Positions 1 through 9,131 of a stretch of DNA of 64,000 nt are shown piece by piece. Location of the stretch: NCBI GenBank assembly GCA_028284285.1, contig JANQSA010000064.1, positions 1 through 64,000 of the forward strand, written 5' to 3'. A program made the position numbers and the translations under genes. The notes below the pieces were generated by a model that did not search any database, was not told the DNA's origin, and was given only the letters and a program-made list of their open reading frames with translations. The first letter of the stretch is position 1; every line of letters begins with the position of its first letter. The stretch is from Croceivirga sp. (lineage in GTDB: Bacteria > Bacteroidota > Bacteroidia > Flavobacteriales > Flavobacteriaceae).

Positions 1-142
1 CATTTTCGATTTTAATTGATTTGTTTTCATAATTTTCAAATTATTAGGTTGTACTTTATTTTAAATTTTGATACAATGTTATTGATGTGAATTCCGCCCC
101 GCCATCACCATTTCCCGAATGGGGCGTTTTGTCTTCCCAACG

Positions 143-949
143 TTACTCTGTGTTACTTTTCTTTTGGAATATGGCTTTGGGAATCAGGGCAGTAAAGGAG
201 ACTCTAAATGTCCAGTCACCTCCAGTGGGTTCTGGGCTTTCAATTAGGTAATCGGCTCCAATCTGCACATTAAATGGAAGAAACCCTTTTGGTTTTACAA
301 GTTTTCCAAAACCGATCCCTATTGGAACCGTCCACCGATTATCTGAATCCGCTTCCCAGTTGGCCACAACTTTGGGAGAGCTGGATAAATAGTATCCGTT
401 GGGCAAATTGTAGTTAATAAAGGGCTGAATCGTAAATGCCGAATTATCGCTTTCTAGCGACCAAACATTATTGACCAGCATGCCAATCACCCAATTGCTT
501 GGTTTAAGTACACCAACTATGGATGGTCCTGCTCCCCATTCTTTAAGGCCTAAATTGTCACCTGCGGTCGGCAAGTTGAATACTGGCCCTATCCCCCAAC
601 TTACTTTACCCTTTTTTGTGTAGAAAACAGAAAGGTTTACATCACCTATGCCGTTAAAATTTCCTGACTCGGCAAGAACATTTGGCTGGTTGACAATAGG
701 TAGAATTACTCTGGTTATAATTTTGCCATCTGCAAAGGGTATTACCGGCTGAATGTTGGTAATGTTCATTGTCCGGTCAAACTGCCCCACACCAAATGTG
801 GTATTGTTCTGGAACGGTACACTAATAATGTTCGCAATGGGATCTTGGGCGATTTTGGCCAAATCCTCTTCTGTAAGCTGACCATACATTTTCAGGTTTC
901 CCAAGTACAAGCATAGCAGTATAAATACTATCGGTTTAAGAGTTTTCAT
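143..949 (-). CDS. outer-membrane/transporter-like protein of unknown function
   Basis: ORF with N-terminal signal peptide and beta-strand-rich sequence ending in a barrel-like C terminus. Confidence 0.6.
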   Translation of the reverse strand: MKTLKPIVFILLCLYLGNLKMYGQLTEEDLAKIAQDPIANIISVPFQNNTTFGVGQFDRTMNITNIQPVIPFADGKIITRVILPIVNQPNVLAESGNFNGIGDVNLSVFYTKKGKVSWGIGPVFNLPTAGDNLGLKEWGAGPSIVGVLKPSNWVIGMLVNNVWSLESDNSAFTIQPFINYNLPNGYYLSSSPKVVANWEADSDNRWTVPIGIGFGKLVKPKGFLPFNVQIGADYLIESPEPTGGDWTFRVSFTALIPKAIFQKKSNTE

Positions 950-1085
950 GACTTCTGGATGTATTGATTATGGCCCAAAACTAGAAGTGCTGTATGCCAC
1001 AAACACCCTTTAATTACCCATCGTAATTGTATGGCTTCCTAACGTTTTACTTAGGAAGGGAATAATTATTCCTTTGTTGACCCTT

Positions 1086-1781
1086 TTATTTTTGAGACTC
1101 TTGAATCAGATATTTTCCCACCAACATGGCAACTAAAATGGTAAGATAGAGTTGCCCTGTTATGCCTATTAAAAGGGCCATTGATTGTGCGGGAGGTGTA
1201 AGGGGGAGCACATCTCCAAATCCGAGGGATGTAAGGGTTGTAAAAGAAAAGTAGGTAAGTTGATACAAATCACTTCCGTTCTCCAGATTATATGACTCGG
1301 GTACCAATAGGTTTATGAATTGACATAATTGTCCCCCAAACAGCCCAATCAGGAAGTAGCCGGAAACAGCAGCAGCGATGATATTCAACGTAATTCTTGG
1401 ACTATTCCAAATAATGCTAAACAGGCGGTAACCCAAAAAGGTTAAAAACGTGCTTGTAAAAAAAGCTCTGGAAAACTTTACCAAAGGCAGCTGTCCAGTT
1501 GCTACGCCCAGCCAAATAAAAATTATGGCCGCGATACCTATCACAAACCCAATCAAGAAATGCCGAATGGAATTGGATATTAACTGTATTCCTGCAAAAA
1601 CGACAAACGACAAAACTATTTGAAAAATCAGCACTCTTAAGTGTGGCATTAAATAAACAGGAATAGGCAACAAGAGCAAAAGCACTAGGCTTAATAAAAG
1701 CCATGTGGAGTTGTTTTTACCACGGAAAAGAAACCGTTGCAATTTCAAGTGATAACGATATGCTCTTCGTATTCTTTTCAA
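1086..1781 (-). CDS. two-TM-pore potassium channel-like membrane protein
   Basis: multiple TM segments and selectivity-filter-like motif TLTSLGFGDVLPLT. Confidence 0.8.
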   Translation of the reverse strand: MKRIRRAYRYHLKLQRFLFRGKNNSTWLLLSLVLLLLLPIPVYLMPHLRVLIFQIVLSFVVFAGIQLISNSIRHFLIGFVIGIAAIIFIWLGVATGQLPLVKFSRAFFTSTFLTFLGYRLFSIIWNSPRITLNIIAAAVSGYFLIGLFGGQLCQFINLLVPESYNLENGSDLYQLTYFSFTTLTSLGFGDVLPLTPPAQSMALLIGITGQLYLTILVAMLVGKYLIQESQK

Positions 1782-1787
1782 GGCCCT

Positions 1788-2117
1788 TTACTTAATGTTA
1801 TATCGAAGCTTTAGCAGTGTAAGTTCTTCCTCCAGTTCATGTCGAAGATCCGACAAACGATCGCTGCCACTTCTTCCTTTTTGACCAGCTATCAACCCAT
1901 TAATACATTTTTTTAAAAAGGGGACATCTACGTTCTCAGAGTTATTTATAAATGCCATTGTTCCTTTGAGTGCAAATAAAAAATATTGGGTTTCTGCTGT
2001 GTCCTGATAAAGGGTCATTACACTCTCTGTCTTGTCCAAATAATACTGCAGGACCCTTTGACATTCGTTCAAAAGTGTTTGTTTATCGTAAATGGTCATG
2101 ACAAGAATTTTGTTCAA
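1788..2117 (-). CDS. small hypothetical protein
   Basis: 109-aa ORF directly upstream of the K+ channel on the same strand. Confidence 0.45.
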   Translation of the reverse strand: MNKILVMTIYDKQTLLNECQRVLQYYLDKTESVMTLYQDTAETQYFLFALKGTMAFINNSENVDVPFLKKCINGLIAGQKGRSGSDRLSDLRHELEEELTLLKLRYNIK

Positions 2118-2224
2118 AGGTATCTGGTCATCTCAGGGGTGTTTATCCGTAATTTCCCAACGTCCTCACCTGACTTCCGAACGTATTACGTTATTGCCCT
2201 TTTATTAATTATCTTGAGGTTGTC

Positions 2225-5200
2225 ATGATCCTAAGACCAATGTCCTTCTCTGCTAAGTTTTCCGATGTGGAAATCAATGTTCAAGACATTGATGGAAAGC
2301 TCATGTTGACAGAGCAAATAGTTTCGGACCGAGAGGCAAAAACCATTGAAGTTGATGTTCCCAATTTTTTAAGACCCTTAAGTATGTCCGGGTCTAATTA
2401 TTTTGTATATGCTTTCGAGTATTTAAAGCTTGAACAATTTGACCCAAAGACTCCACGAAGCAAAGAGGAAATCACCGAATTATTAGCAAAGAGCATTACT
2501 TTGGTTAAAACGATCAAATCCTTGCATCAAAACAATTTGTCAATAGGTTTACTTTCTTCAAACAGATTCTATTCAAATGACAAGAATGAACTAATAATAC
2601 TCGGTAACTCTTTAATAAATGATACCCCTGCCGAATTTGGGTTTGAATATTATGCATTGGAAGATTTCTATTATTTGGCTCCGGAATGCTACAGGAATAT
2701 TCACCTGACCCCAGGTTTTTGTGCCGACTTTTATTCTCTTGGGGTCAATTTATATGTCTGGTATACAGGAAGCCTTCCGTTTAAGGGAGATGACAAAATG
2801 CAATTAATGCATCATCACCTAACAAGAATACCCATTGCCCCTAGAGAAATCAATCCAGCAATTCCTCAAGGTCTCAATGATATGATATTGACCTTATTGG
2901 CCAAACAGCCAGAAAACCGATATGCTTCGGCATTTGGAATTCTGCAGGATCTGGAGACTATTCTCAAGGCATTTAAAAAAGGCGGTGATTCGCCTATTCA
3001 ATTGTACATAGACTATAACCCGGGAAAAATTGATTTTGGAAAGACTTTGTTCGGTCGGGATCGAATGCTGAAAGAGCTGGAAGATTGTTACAGCAAAGCA
3101 GAACACTTTTATTCGCAAATCGTCTTTGTAGAAGGGTTTTCCGGTGTGGGAAAAACCAGCTTGCTCCAAAGGTTCATCAATGGGATATCATCAAAAAAAA
3201 CAATTGCCCTGGAAGGTAAGTTTGACCAATACAAACAAGCCCCTTATGCAGCCGTTAAAATGGCCTTTAGCGACCTGGAAAGGCAATTATTGTTAAAATC
3301 CGGTATTGAGAAAAACCGGTTTAGGAAGATTTTGGTCGATGAATTGGGAAAAAATGTTGGTGTGCTTCAGGAAATAGTCCCAAATATTGGTTTTTTAGTC
3401 GGGGATTTTGAGCCTGTGGAAGTCTTGAATCCAATTGAGACAAGAAACCGTTTCAATTATGTATTCCAAAAATTTTGCAAAGCAATTACCGCTCTGGGAC
3501 TACACCTTGTTTTGTTCATAGATGATTGGCAATGGTGCGACCCTCCTTCTTTAGAATTGATGAAATCATTAGTACAACAAGAAGGAAAAGGGGCTTTGTT
3601 TTTATTCTCCTTTAGAGGCAATGAAGTAGATGGTAACCATCCATTTCATTTGTTTAAGACTGAAAATGCCAAGTTGCCACATTCCCATCATTTTTTTGTC
3701 GACCCACTGGAAAGAGGGTTGGCAAATCGAATGATTGCCACTGCATTGGGAATGGATGAATCCGAAACTACAGAGCTTTCAAAATTGATTTTCGATAAAA
3801 CAGGAGGTAATCCATTTTTTATCAAGCAGTTTGTCAATTCATTATATCAAAAGGGACTTCTTAAGTATGATTTCGACCAGCATATGTGGAGCTCGGACAA
3901 ATCCGGTATCAAAAAGGAGGGGCTCGCTCAAAATGTGATTGACCTGATTACCCAAAAAATTGATACACTTTCATATGAAGTACAGATTATTTTCAAAATC
4001 GCATCATGCATAGCCGGAAAATTTGACCTGGATTTGATTTCTGAAATCAGCGGGATTGAAAAAACACTTATTCCAATACTACTTGATGTTTCCATGGGCA
4101 GCGGATATATCTCAAAATCAATACAAAACGATGTACGGCAATACCACTTCACCCATGACCGTGTACAACAGGTATCATATCAATTAAAAATTCCGGCATT
4201 TCCATTGACCAATGAACAGTTGCACCTTCAAATTGGGGAATATTTTTTGAAAAAAGGAGCGAATGAAAGCTATTCTGTTGGGGAAATTCTTCTGCACTTT
4301 TTGGCAGCCAAAGAATTGATTTCCAAAAAAGATGCGACGACAATAATCAATCTTATACTTGGGCTAAATGGCGATTTGGCCTTATCGGTAACACCGGAAG
4401 CCAGCAAACAGCACTTTGAACTGGCACTTCATTTGAGTAAAAAGTTCAAGATCAGACAGTACCTATTCGATTGTTATTTAGGCTTATCAGAAGCTTGTTG
4501 CTTATTAAATGATTTAGAGTCTGCAGAGGTATATGCCGATAAAGCATATGATTCCACGGAAAACATATTGGAAAAAGTAAGGCTGCTACGTATGAAGATG
4601 CTTTTCTATGAAAGCTATGCCATGTTCGAGAAAAACATAGAAACCGGTCTTAAGGCACTCACCCTTTTTAAAATTGACGGAGAACAACATTTTGTAAAAA
4701 ACACTTTAGAGCCTCTTATAGAAAAGGAATATCAGCTTTTTAACTCACTCACAGAGACAGGAGACTTGTTCAACGAGCTTTCAAAAAAGAAAATGACATC
4801 TCCCGAAGAACTTGCCATTATGGATGTTCTGGTCAACATGAATGCGTCTGCCTACTTTGTCAATCTATACTTGTTTGCTTGGGGCACATTGAAAATGGCC
4901 AACCAAACCTTGCGTCATGGCCTAACCAATTCCACTCCCTTTGCTTTGGTTTTTATGGGCTCCCTGTTGGTTGCGTTTTACAAAGAGTTTGACCGCGGCT
5001 ACAATTTTGGAAAATTGGGAGTAGAGCTCTTGAAGAAGGTGGAAAACGATCAATACAAAAGCAGAACACTTTCCGTGTTTCCGATTTTCATCCAACACTT
5101 CAAAGAACCCATTCTTGCAGGTACAGCAAATCTTGATGAGTCCATTTACAGCGGTCTTGAAACGGGTGATCTTCCTTATGCTGGCTATTCGTTTTACGCC

Positions 5201-7306
5201 AAGGTCAGGGATGTTTTTTTAGCTGGGAATGACTTAAGCGAGACCTTGAATCTTTGCGATGAAAGCATTGCATTCATGCAAAATGTCAACAATCAAGGTC
5301 TGTTGGCATTAATGCGCTTGTTAAAGGGCAGTATCCTAAAGCTTTTAAACAGGTATGATTCCGACTATGAACTTGTTGAAGAGGAGGCTCTGAAGTTACT
5401 TCTTGATGTTAAATTCTTTACCGCCATATCACATCATTATATTTTTAGGAGTTGGACGCACTGCATCTTAAAGGAATTCAAGCTAGCCACCGACTTGTTA
5501 AAACAAAATGAGGAAATAGTGGTGTACGCTGCGTCCCAACCCCATGTGCCAAAACACTATTTTCTTGATTCCCTCTGCTTGTTTTACCAAAATCAAAAGT
5601 TATCGAAGCCACTGGAAAAAAGAATTCAGGATAATCAAAGCATTTTGAAACTCTGGAGTGAAAGCATGCCTGAAAATTTCAGTGCAGAGTATCATTTGAT
5701 AGAAACGCTACTGAAAAGTAGGAAAGGAAATATGGAAGATGCGTGGACGTCTTTTAATTTAACCCTGAAATGGGCAGAAAAAGGGGAGCTTATGGGTGTA
5801 AAGGCTCTTTCTTACGAAGTAGCCTTCGACATGTTGAAATCCAGCGAGTACTCAGTACTTGCCACGGGTTTTAAAGAGAATGCCAAAAGTGTCTATAACC
5901 AATGGGGGGCTTTGGCGAAAACAAAAATAGAAGAAAAAGATTTTTATAGTAAAAGCAAAGGTACTGACCTTGATACCACAAGCCTTATAAAATCAATGCA
6001 GGCCATTTCCTCGGAAGTTAATAAGGGAAATGTGATTGGAAAACTTCTCAGCATAATTATGGAGAATGCAGGAGCGGATCGAAGTCTATTGATTTTAATT
6101 GAAAAGGGCACGCCCTATGTTGAGGCTGAGATTACCTCAGAAAAGGAAATGAAATCCCTTGGAAAAAAACCCTTGGCTGAAAGCAAAATCCCGACCAATA
6201 TTATCGAATATGTAGTTGATTCAAAAAAGGAATTTGTACTTGAAAACCAAAAGACTATTGCCGATGTCGACAATAAATACATAGACAAAAATAACATTTT
6301 GTCCTTACTGGCTTTGCCTCTCATTAGACAGCAACAGCTTATAGGGGTACTCTATTTGGAGAACCATCAATTTTCAGGCTTATTTAAGGGTAGCGACCTC
6401 GAAATCCTAAAGGTTATTGCATCGCAAGCTGCCATATCAATATACAATACCGTATTGTTTGAAGAGACCTCGGGGCTCAATATAGCGCTTCAGAAATCCA
6501 AAGATGAGCTGAGCAAGATGAACCTCTTATTGGAGGAGAAAATAAAGGACAGAACCAAGGTGCTTCGTCAGGAAATTGAAATAAGGAAAAGAGTCGAGGT
6601 TGAATTGAAAAAAGCGCAGCGGGAAGCCGAAAAATTCCACCAGCAACAAATTAAGGAGGAGCGTCAAGAGGCATTACAATCTAAGATGATGATGTTGTCT
6701 TCACAAATGAACCCACATTTTATCTTTAACTCACTTGGATCCGTGCAATCGTACATCTTGAGTAACGAAACGAATAGAGCAGTAGATTTTATTTCCGAGT
6801 TTGCCGGATTGATGCGTAAGAATTTGATTAATTCGACCACAAAATATATTTCCATCTCAGAAGAACTAGAATTTTTGGAGAAATACTTATTACTGGAAAA
6901 AATTCGCTTCAACAATAGTTTTGATTACTATATTACCGAAACCATTGATAACCCTCATGATACGCTGATTCCCCCAATGCTTTTGCAGCCCTTTATAGAA
7001 AACGCAGTAATTCATGGGCTAAGTAAACTCAAAGAACGAAAAGGGAAATTAAAAGTCAATCTGGCTGAAGTGGAGGAAAAAATAATTTGCACTATTGAAG
7101 ACAATGGTATAGGAAGAGAAAATGCTTTGAAGCATCGAAGCCCCGGACATAAATCTGTAGCCATTAGCAATTTGGAAACCCGTTTGGAGTTGCTGAATAA
7201 CTCTGAGGAAGCCAATGAATACACCTTTGAAATTGTAGACCTGAAAGACGGGAAGGGTCCAATTGGAACTAAGGTTACCGTTTGTTTTCCAAATGACCTA
7301 CATTAA
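2225..7306 (+). CDS. multidomain sensor: degenerate Ser/Thr kinase-like domain + AAA/STAND ATPase + helical repeat region + GAF + LytS-type histidine kinase
   Basis: 1693 aa; Walker A GFSGVGKTS, Walker B-like LVLFIDDW, GAF-like region, LytS H-box MNPHFIFNSL, N/G-box EDNGIGRENA. Confidence 0.85.
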   Translation: MILRPMSFSAKFSDVEINVQDIDGKLMLTEQIVSDREAKTIEVDVPNFLRPLSMSGSNYFVYAFEYLKLEQFDPKTPRSKEEITELLAKSITLVKTIKSLHQNNLSIGLLSSNRFYSNDKNELIILGNSLINDTPAEFGFEYYALEDFYYLAPECYRNIHLTPGFCADFYSLGVNLYVWYTGSLPFKGDDKMQLMHHHLTRIPIAPREINPAIPQGLNDMILTLLAKQPENRYASAFGILQDLETILKAFKKGGDSPIQLYIDYNPGKIDFGKTLFGRDRMLKELEDCYSKAEHFYSQIVFVEGFSGVGKTSLLQRFINGISSKKTIALEGKFDQYKQAPYAAVKMAFSDLERQLLLKSGIEKNRFRKILVDELGKNVGVLQEIVPNIGFLVGDFEPVEVLNPIETRNRFNYVFQKFCKAITALGLHLVLFIDDWQWCDPPSLELMKSLVQQEGKGALFLFSFRGNEVDGNHPFHLFKTENAKLPHSHHFFVDPLERGLANRMIATALGMDESETTELSKLIFDKTGGNPFFIKQFVNSLYQKGLLKYDFDQHMWSSDKSGIKKEGLAQNVIDLITQKIDTLSYEVQIIFKIASCIAGKFDLDLISEISGIEKTLIPILLDVSMGSGYISKSIQNDVRQYHFTHDRVQQVSYQLKIPAFPLTNEQLHLQIGEYFLKKGANESYSVGEILLHFLAAKELISKKDATTIINLILGLNGDLALSVTPEASKQHFELALHLSKKFKIRQYLFDCYLGLSEACCLLNDLESAEVYADKAYDSTENILEKVRLLRMKMLFYESYAMFEKNIETGLKALTLFKIDGEQHFVKNTLEPLIEKEYQLFNSLTETGDLFNELSKKKMTSPEELAIMDVLVNMNASAYFVNLYLFAWGTLKMANQTLRHGLTNSTPFALVFMGSLLVAFYKEFDRGYNFGKLGVELLKKVENDQYKSRTLSVFPIFIQHFKEPILAGTANLDESIYSGLETGDLPYAGYSFYAKVRDVFLAGNDLSETLNLCDESIAFMQNVNNQGLLALMRLLKGSILKLLNRYDSDYELVEEEALKLLLDVKFFTAISHHYIFRSWTHCILKEFKLATDLLKQNEEIVVYAASQPHVPKHYFLDSLCLFYQNQKLSKPLEKRIQDNQSILKLWSESMPENFSAEYHLIETLLKSRKGNMEDAWTSFNLTLKWAEKGELMGVKALSYEVAFDMLKSSEYSVLATGFKENAKSVYNQWGALAKTKIEEKDFYSKSKGTDLDTTSLIKSMQAISSEVNKGNVIGKLLSIIMENAGADRSLLILIEKGTPYVEAEITSEKEMKSLGKKPLAESKIPTNIIEYVVDSKKEFVLENQKTIADVDNKYIDKNNILSLLALPLIRQQQLIGVLYLENHQFSGLFKGSDLEILKVIASQAAISIYNTVLFEETSGLNIALQKSKDELSKMNLLLEEKIKDRTKVLRQEIEIRKRVEVELKKAQREAEKFHQQQIKEERQEALQSKMMMLSSQMNPHFIFNSLGSVQSYILSNETNRAVDFISEFAGLMRKNLINSTTKYISISEELEFLEKYLLLEKIRFNNSFDYYITETIDNPHDTLIPPMLLQPFIENAVIHGLSKLKERKGKLKVNLAEVEEKIICTIEDNGIGRENALKHRSPGHKSVAISNLETRLELLNNSEEANEYTFEIVDLKDGKGPIGTKVTVCFPNDLH

Positions 7307-8071
7307 TCGATTCAACAAATCATCTTTTTTTCTTACTGAAACATCCACATGTGAACCATCATTCATGATTACGTACCCCCCTTTTCCCTTTACGTATTTT
7401 TCCAAATGCGTCAGGTTTATCATGTGCGATTTATGGACCCTAAAGAAATTACATTGTTCCAATAATGCTTCGTATTCCTTCAATGGTTTCGAAACTAAAA
7501 TCTTTTTGCCACTTTGCAAATAAAAATTTGAATATGAGCGCTCAGCTTCTGCTCTTATGATGGCTTCTGCTTCAATGAAATCAATACCATCGGAAGACGG
7601 AAGGGCTATTTTGGTGAAGCGTTGGTCTTCTAGCCTCAAATTCGATTTTAGGACATTGATTTTTTCAGTACTCGTTTTATCCTCCTTTTTGTTGATAACC
7701 TTGACTGCTCTGGTAACCGCATCTTGCAATTCCCTAATGTTAATTGGTTTCATTAAGTAATCAAGGGCAGCATATTTAATCGCATTGATGGCATAGAGGT
7801 CGTGGGCGGTTGTAAAAATCACCTCAAAAGGCGGTTCCTCAAAATGGTCAAATAGTGTGAAACCATTGCCCCCTGGCATCTCAATATCCAAAAAAATGAT
7901 TTCCGGATTCTTCTCTTTAATAAGATTTACCGCCTCCTTTACGTTATATGCGTTTCCCAATGTTTCAATGTTCGGACAAAAATTACTGAGCATCTTGCCC
8001 AATGTTTCATGATGTCTTTCTTCATCATCTACGAGAATGGCTGTTATTTTATTCTTGTCCTCCATTTTCAT
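7298..8071 (-). CDS. LytTR-family response regulator
   Basis: REC domain (VDDEERHHE, IIFLDIEMPGGNG, KPI) and C-terminal LytTR (FFRVHKSHMINLTHLEKYVKGKGGYVIMNDG). Confidence 0.92.
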   Translation of the reverse strand: MKMEDKNKITAILVDDEERHHETLGKMLSNFCPNIETLGNAYNVKEAVNLIKEKNPEIIFLDIEMPGGNGFTLFDHFEEPPFEVIFTTAHDLYAINAIKYAALDYLMKPINIRELQDAVTRAVKVINKKEDKTSTEKINVLKSNLRLEDQRFTKIALPSSDGIDFIEAEAIIRAEAERSYSNFYLQSGKKILVSKPLKEYEALLEQCNFFRVHKSHMINLTHLEKYVKGKGGYVIMNDGSHVDVSVRKKDDLLNRLM

Positions 8072-8142
8072 TTAGCTACTAAGTAAATATAAGGTTATTC
8101 GCTCTTTTGAAATTCAAGGTTATTTGATAATTTAGTTAGCAC

Positions 8143-8772
8143 ATGATAACTTTAGGAGCCACAGCACCAGATTTTTATGCCAAAACAACAATGGGTGATT
8201 TGCAATTCCATACGTGGTTGGGTTCCAAGTGGGGTCTGTTGTTTTCGCATCCCGAGGACTATACCCCAGTTTGCACAACCGAATTAGGGATAGTGGCAAA
8301 GCTACAGGACGAATTTGAAAAACGGGATGTAAAAGCCATTGCTTTAAGTGTTGATAGCCTTGAATCCCATAAGGGTTGGATTAAGGATATCGAGCAATCC
8401 ATGAACGCCAAAGTCAACTTTCCCATCATCGCCGATGAGCATGCCGATGTAGCCAGACTTTATGGCATGATCCATAAGAATAGCTCTGAAAAGCATACAA
8501 TTCGTTCCGTCTTTGTAATTGGTCCCGAAAAAGACATTAAGTTGATGCTTACTTACCCTATGGCCGTTGGGCGAAATTTTGATGAGATTCTTCGCGTTGT
8601 GGATGCGTTGCAGCTTAGTGCCAAGCACCCTATTGTGACCCCAGCTAATTGGAAGCAACAGGAGGATGTAATTATTGATCCTTCACTTTCTGAAAAGGAA
8701 GCCCATACTAATTTTCCTAAGGGGCATGAGAAAGTGACTCCTTATTTGAGATATACGGAGCAACCTGGTTAA
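8143..8772 (+). CDS. 1-Cys peroxiredoxin (Prx6 type)
   Basis: FSHPEDYTPVCTTELG active site and Prx6-like C-terminal domain. Confidence 0.93.
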   Translation: MITLGATAPDFYAKTTMGDLQFHTWLGSKWGLLFSHPEDYTPVCTTELGIVAKLQDEFEKRDVKAIALSVDSLESHKGWIKDIEQSMNAKVNFPIIADEHADVARLYGMIHKNSSEKHTIRSVFVIGPEKDIKLMLTYPMAVGRNFDEILRVVDALQLSAKHPIVTPANWKQQEDVIIDPSLSEKEAHTNFPKGHEKVTPYLRYTEQPG

Positions 8773-8800
8773 AGTAACACCTACTCTCTTAGGTTATCCA

Positions 8801-8853
8801 GACTTAGGATCAAGTGCCGGGAGGCGTGGGGGTTCGACTCCCTTCAGCCGCAC
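8801..8853 (+). pseudogene. 3' half of tRNA-Leu (anticodon UAG), 5' half missing
   Basis: gaCTTAGGAtcaag anticodon loop/3' stem, variable arm tgccgggaggcgt, T-arm gggggttcgactccc, 3' acceptor strand cagccgc; no gcggctg 5' acceptor strand immediately upstream. Confidence 0.75.
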
Positions 8854-8863
8854 TAAAAAATAG

Positions 8864-8890
8864 AAGCCCTCAAGATTGAGGGCTTTTTGT
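8864..8890 (+). terminator. intrinsic terminator after the tRNA fragment
   Basis: aagccctcaa-ga-ttgagggctt inverted repeat followed by ttt. Confidence 0.75.
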
Positions 8891-9131
8891 TTGGATATTG
8901 ATTATTCTGTAAACCGTCAAATAGGCCCGCTGTGCGAAATTCCCGCCAAAGGCGGGCAAGTGAAACTTCGCACCGTATCGCTTTCTTTACAGTTGCGAAG
9001 TGACACACTTCGCAGATCTGGATGCTTCAATGGAACAATCAAGGTGGTACCCGTTGAAACCGTAGCTGTTTTTAGGGGGCACTTACCCTTTTTGCACCCT
9101 TTGACGGATCGGATTTTTTGAATTTCCCATT

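Noticed and set aside
8876-9121. 81-aa + strand ORF
   Set aside because: Covers the hairpins and terminator downstream of the tRNA scar; no protein-like character.
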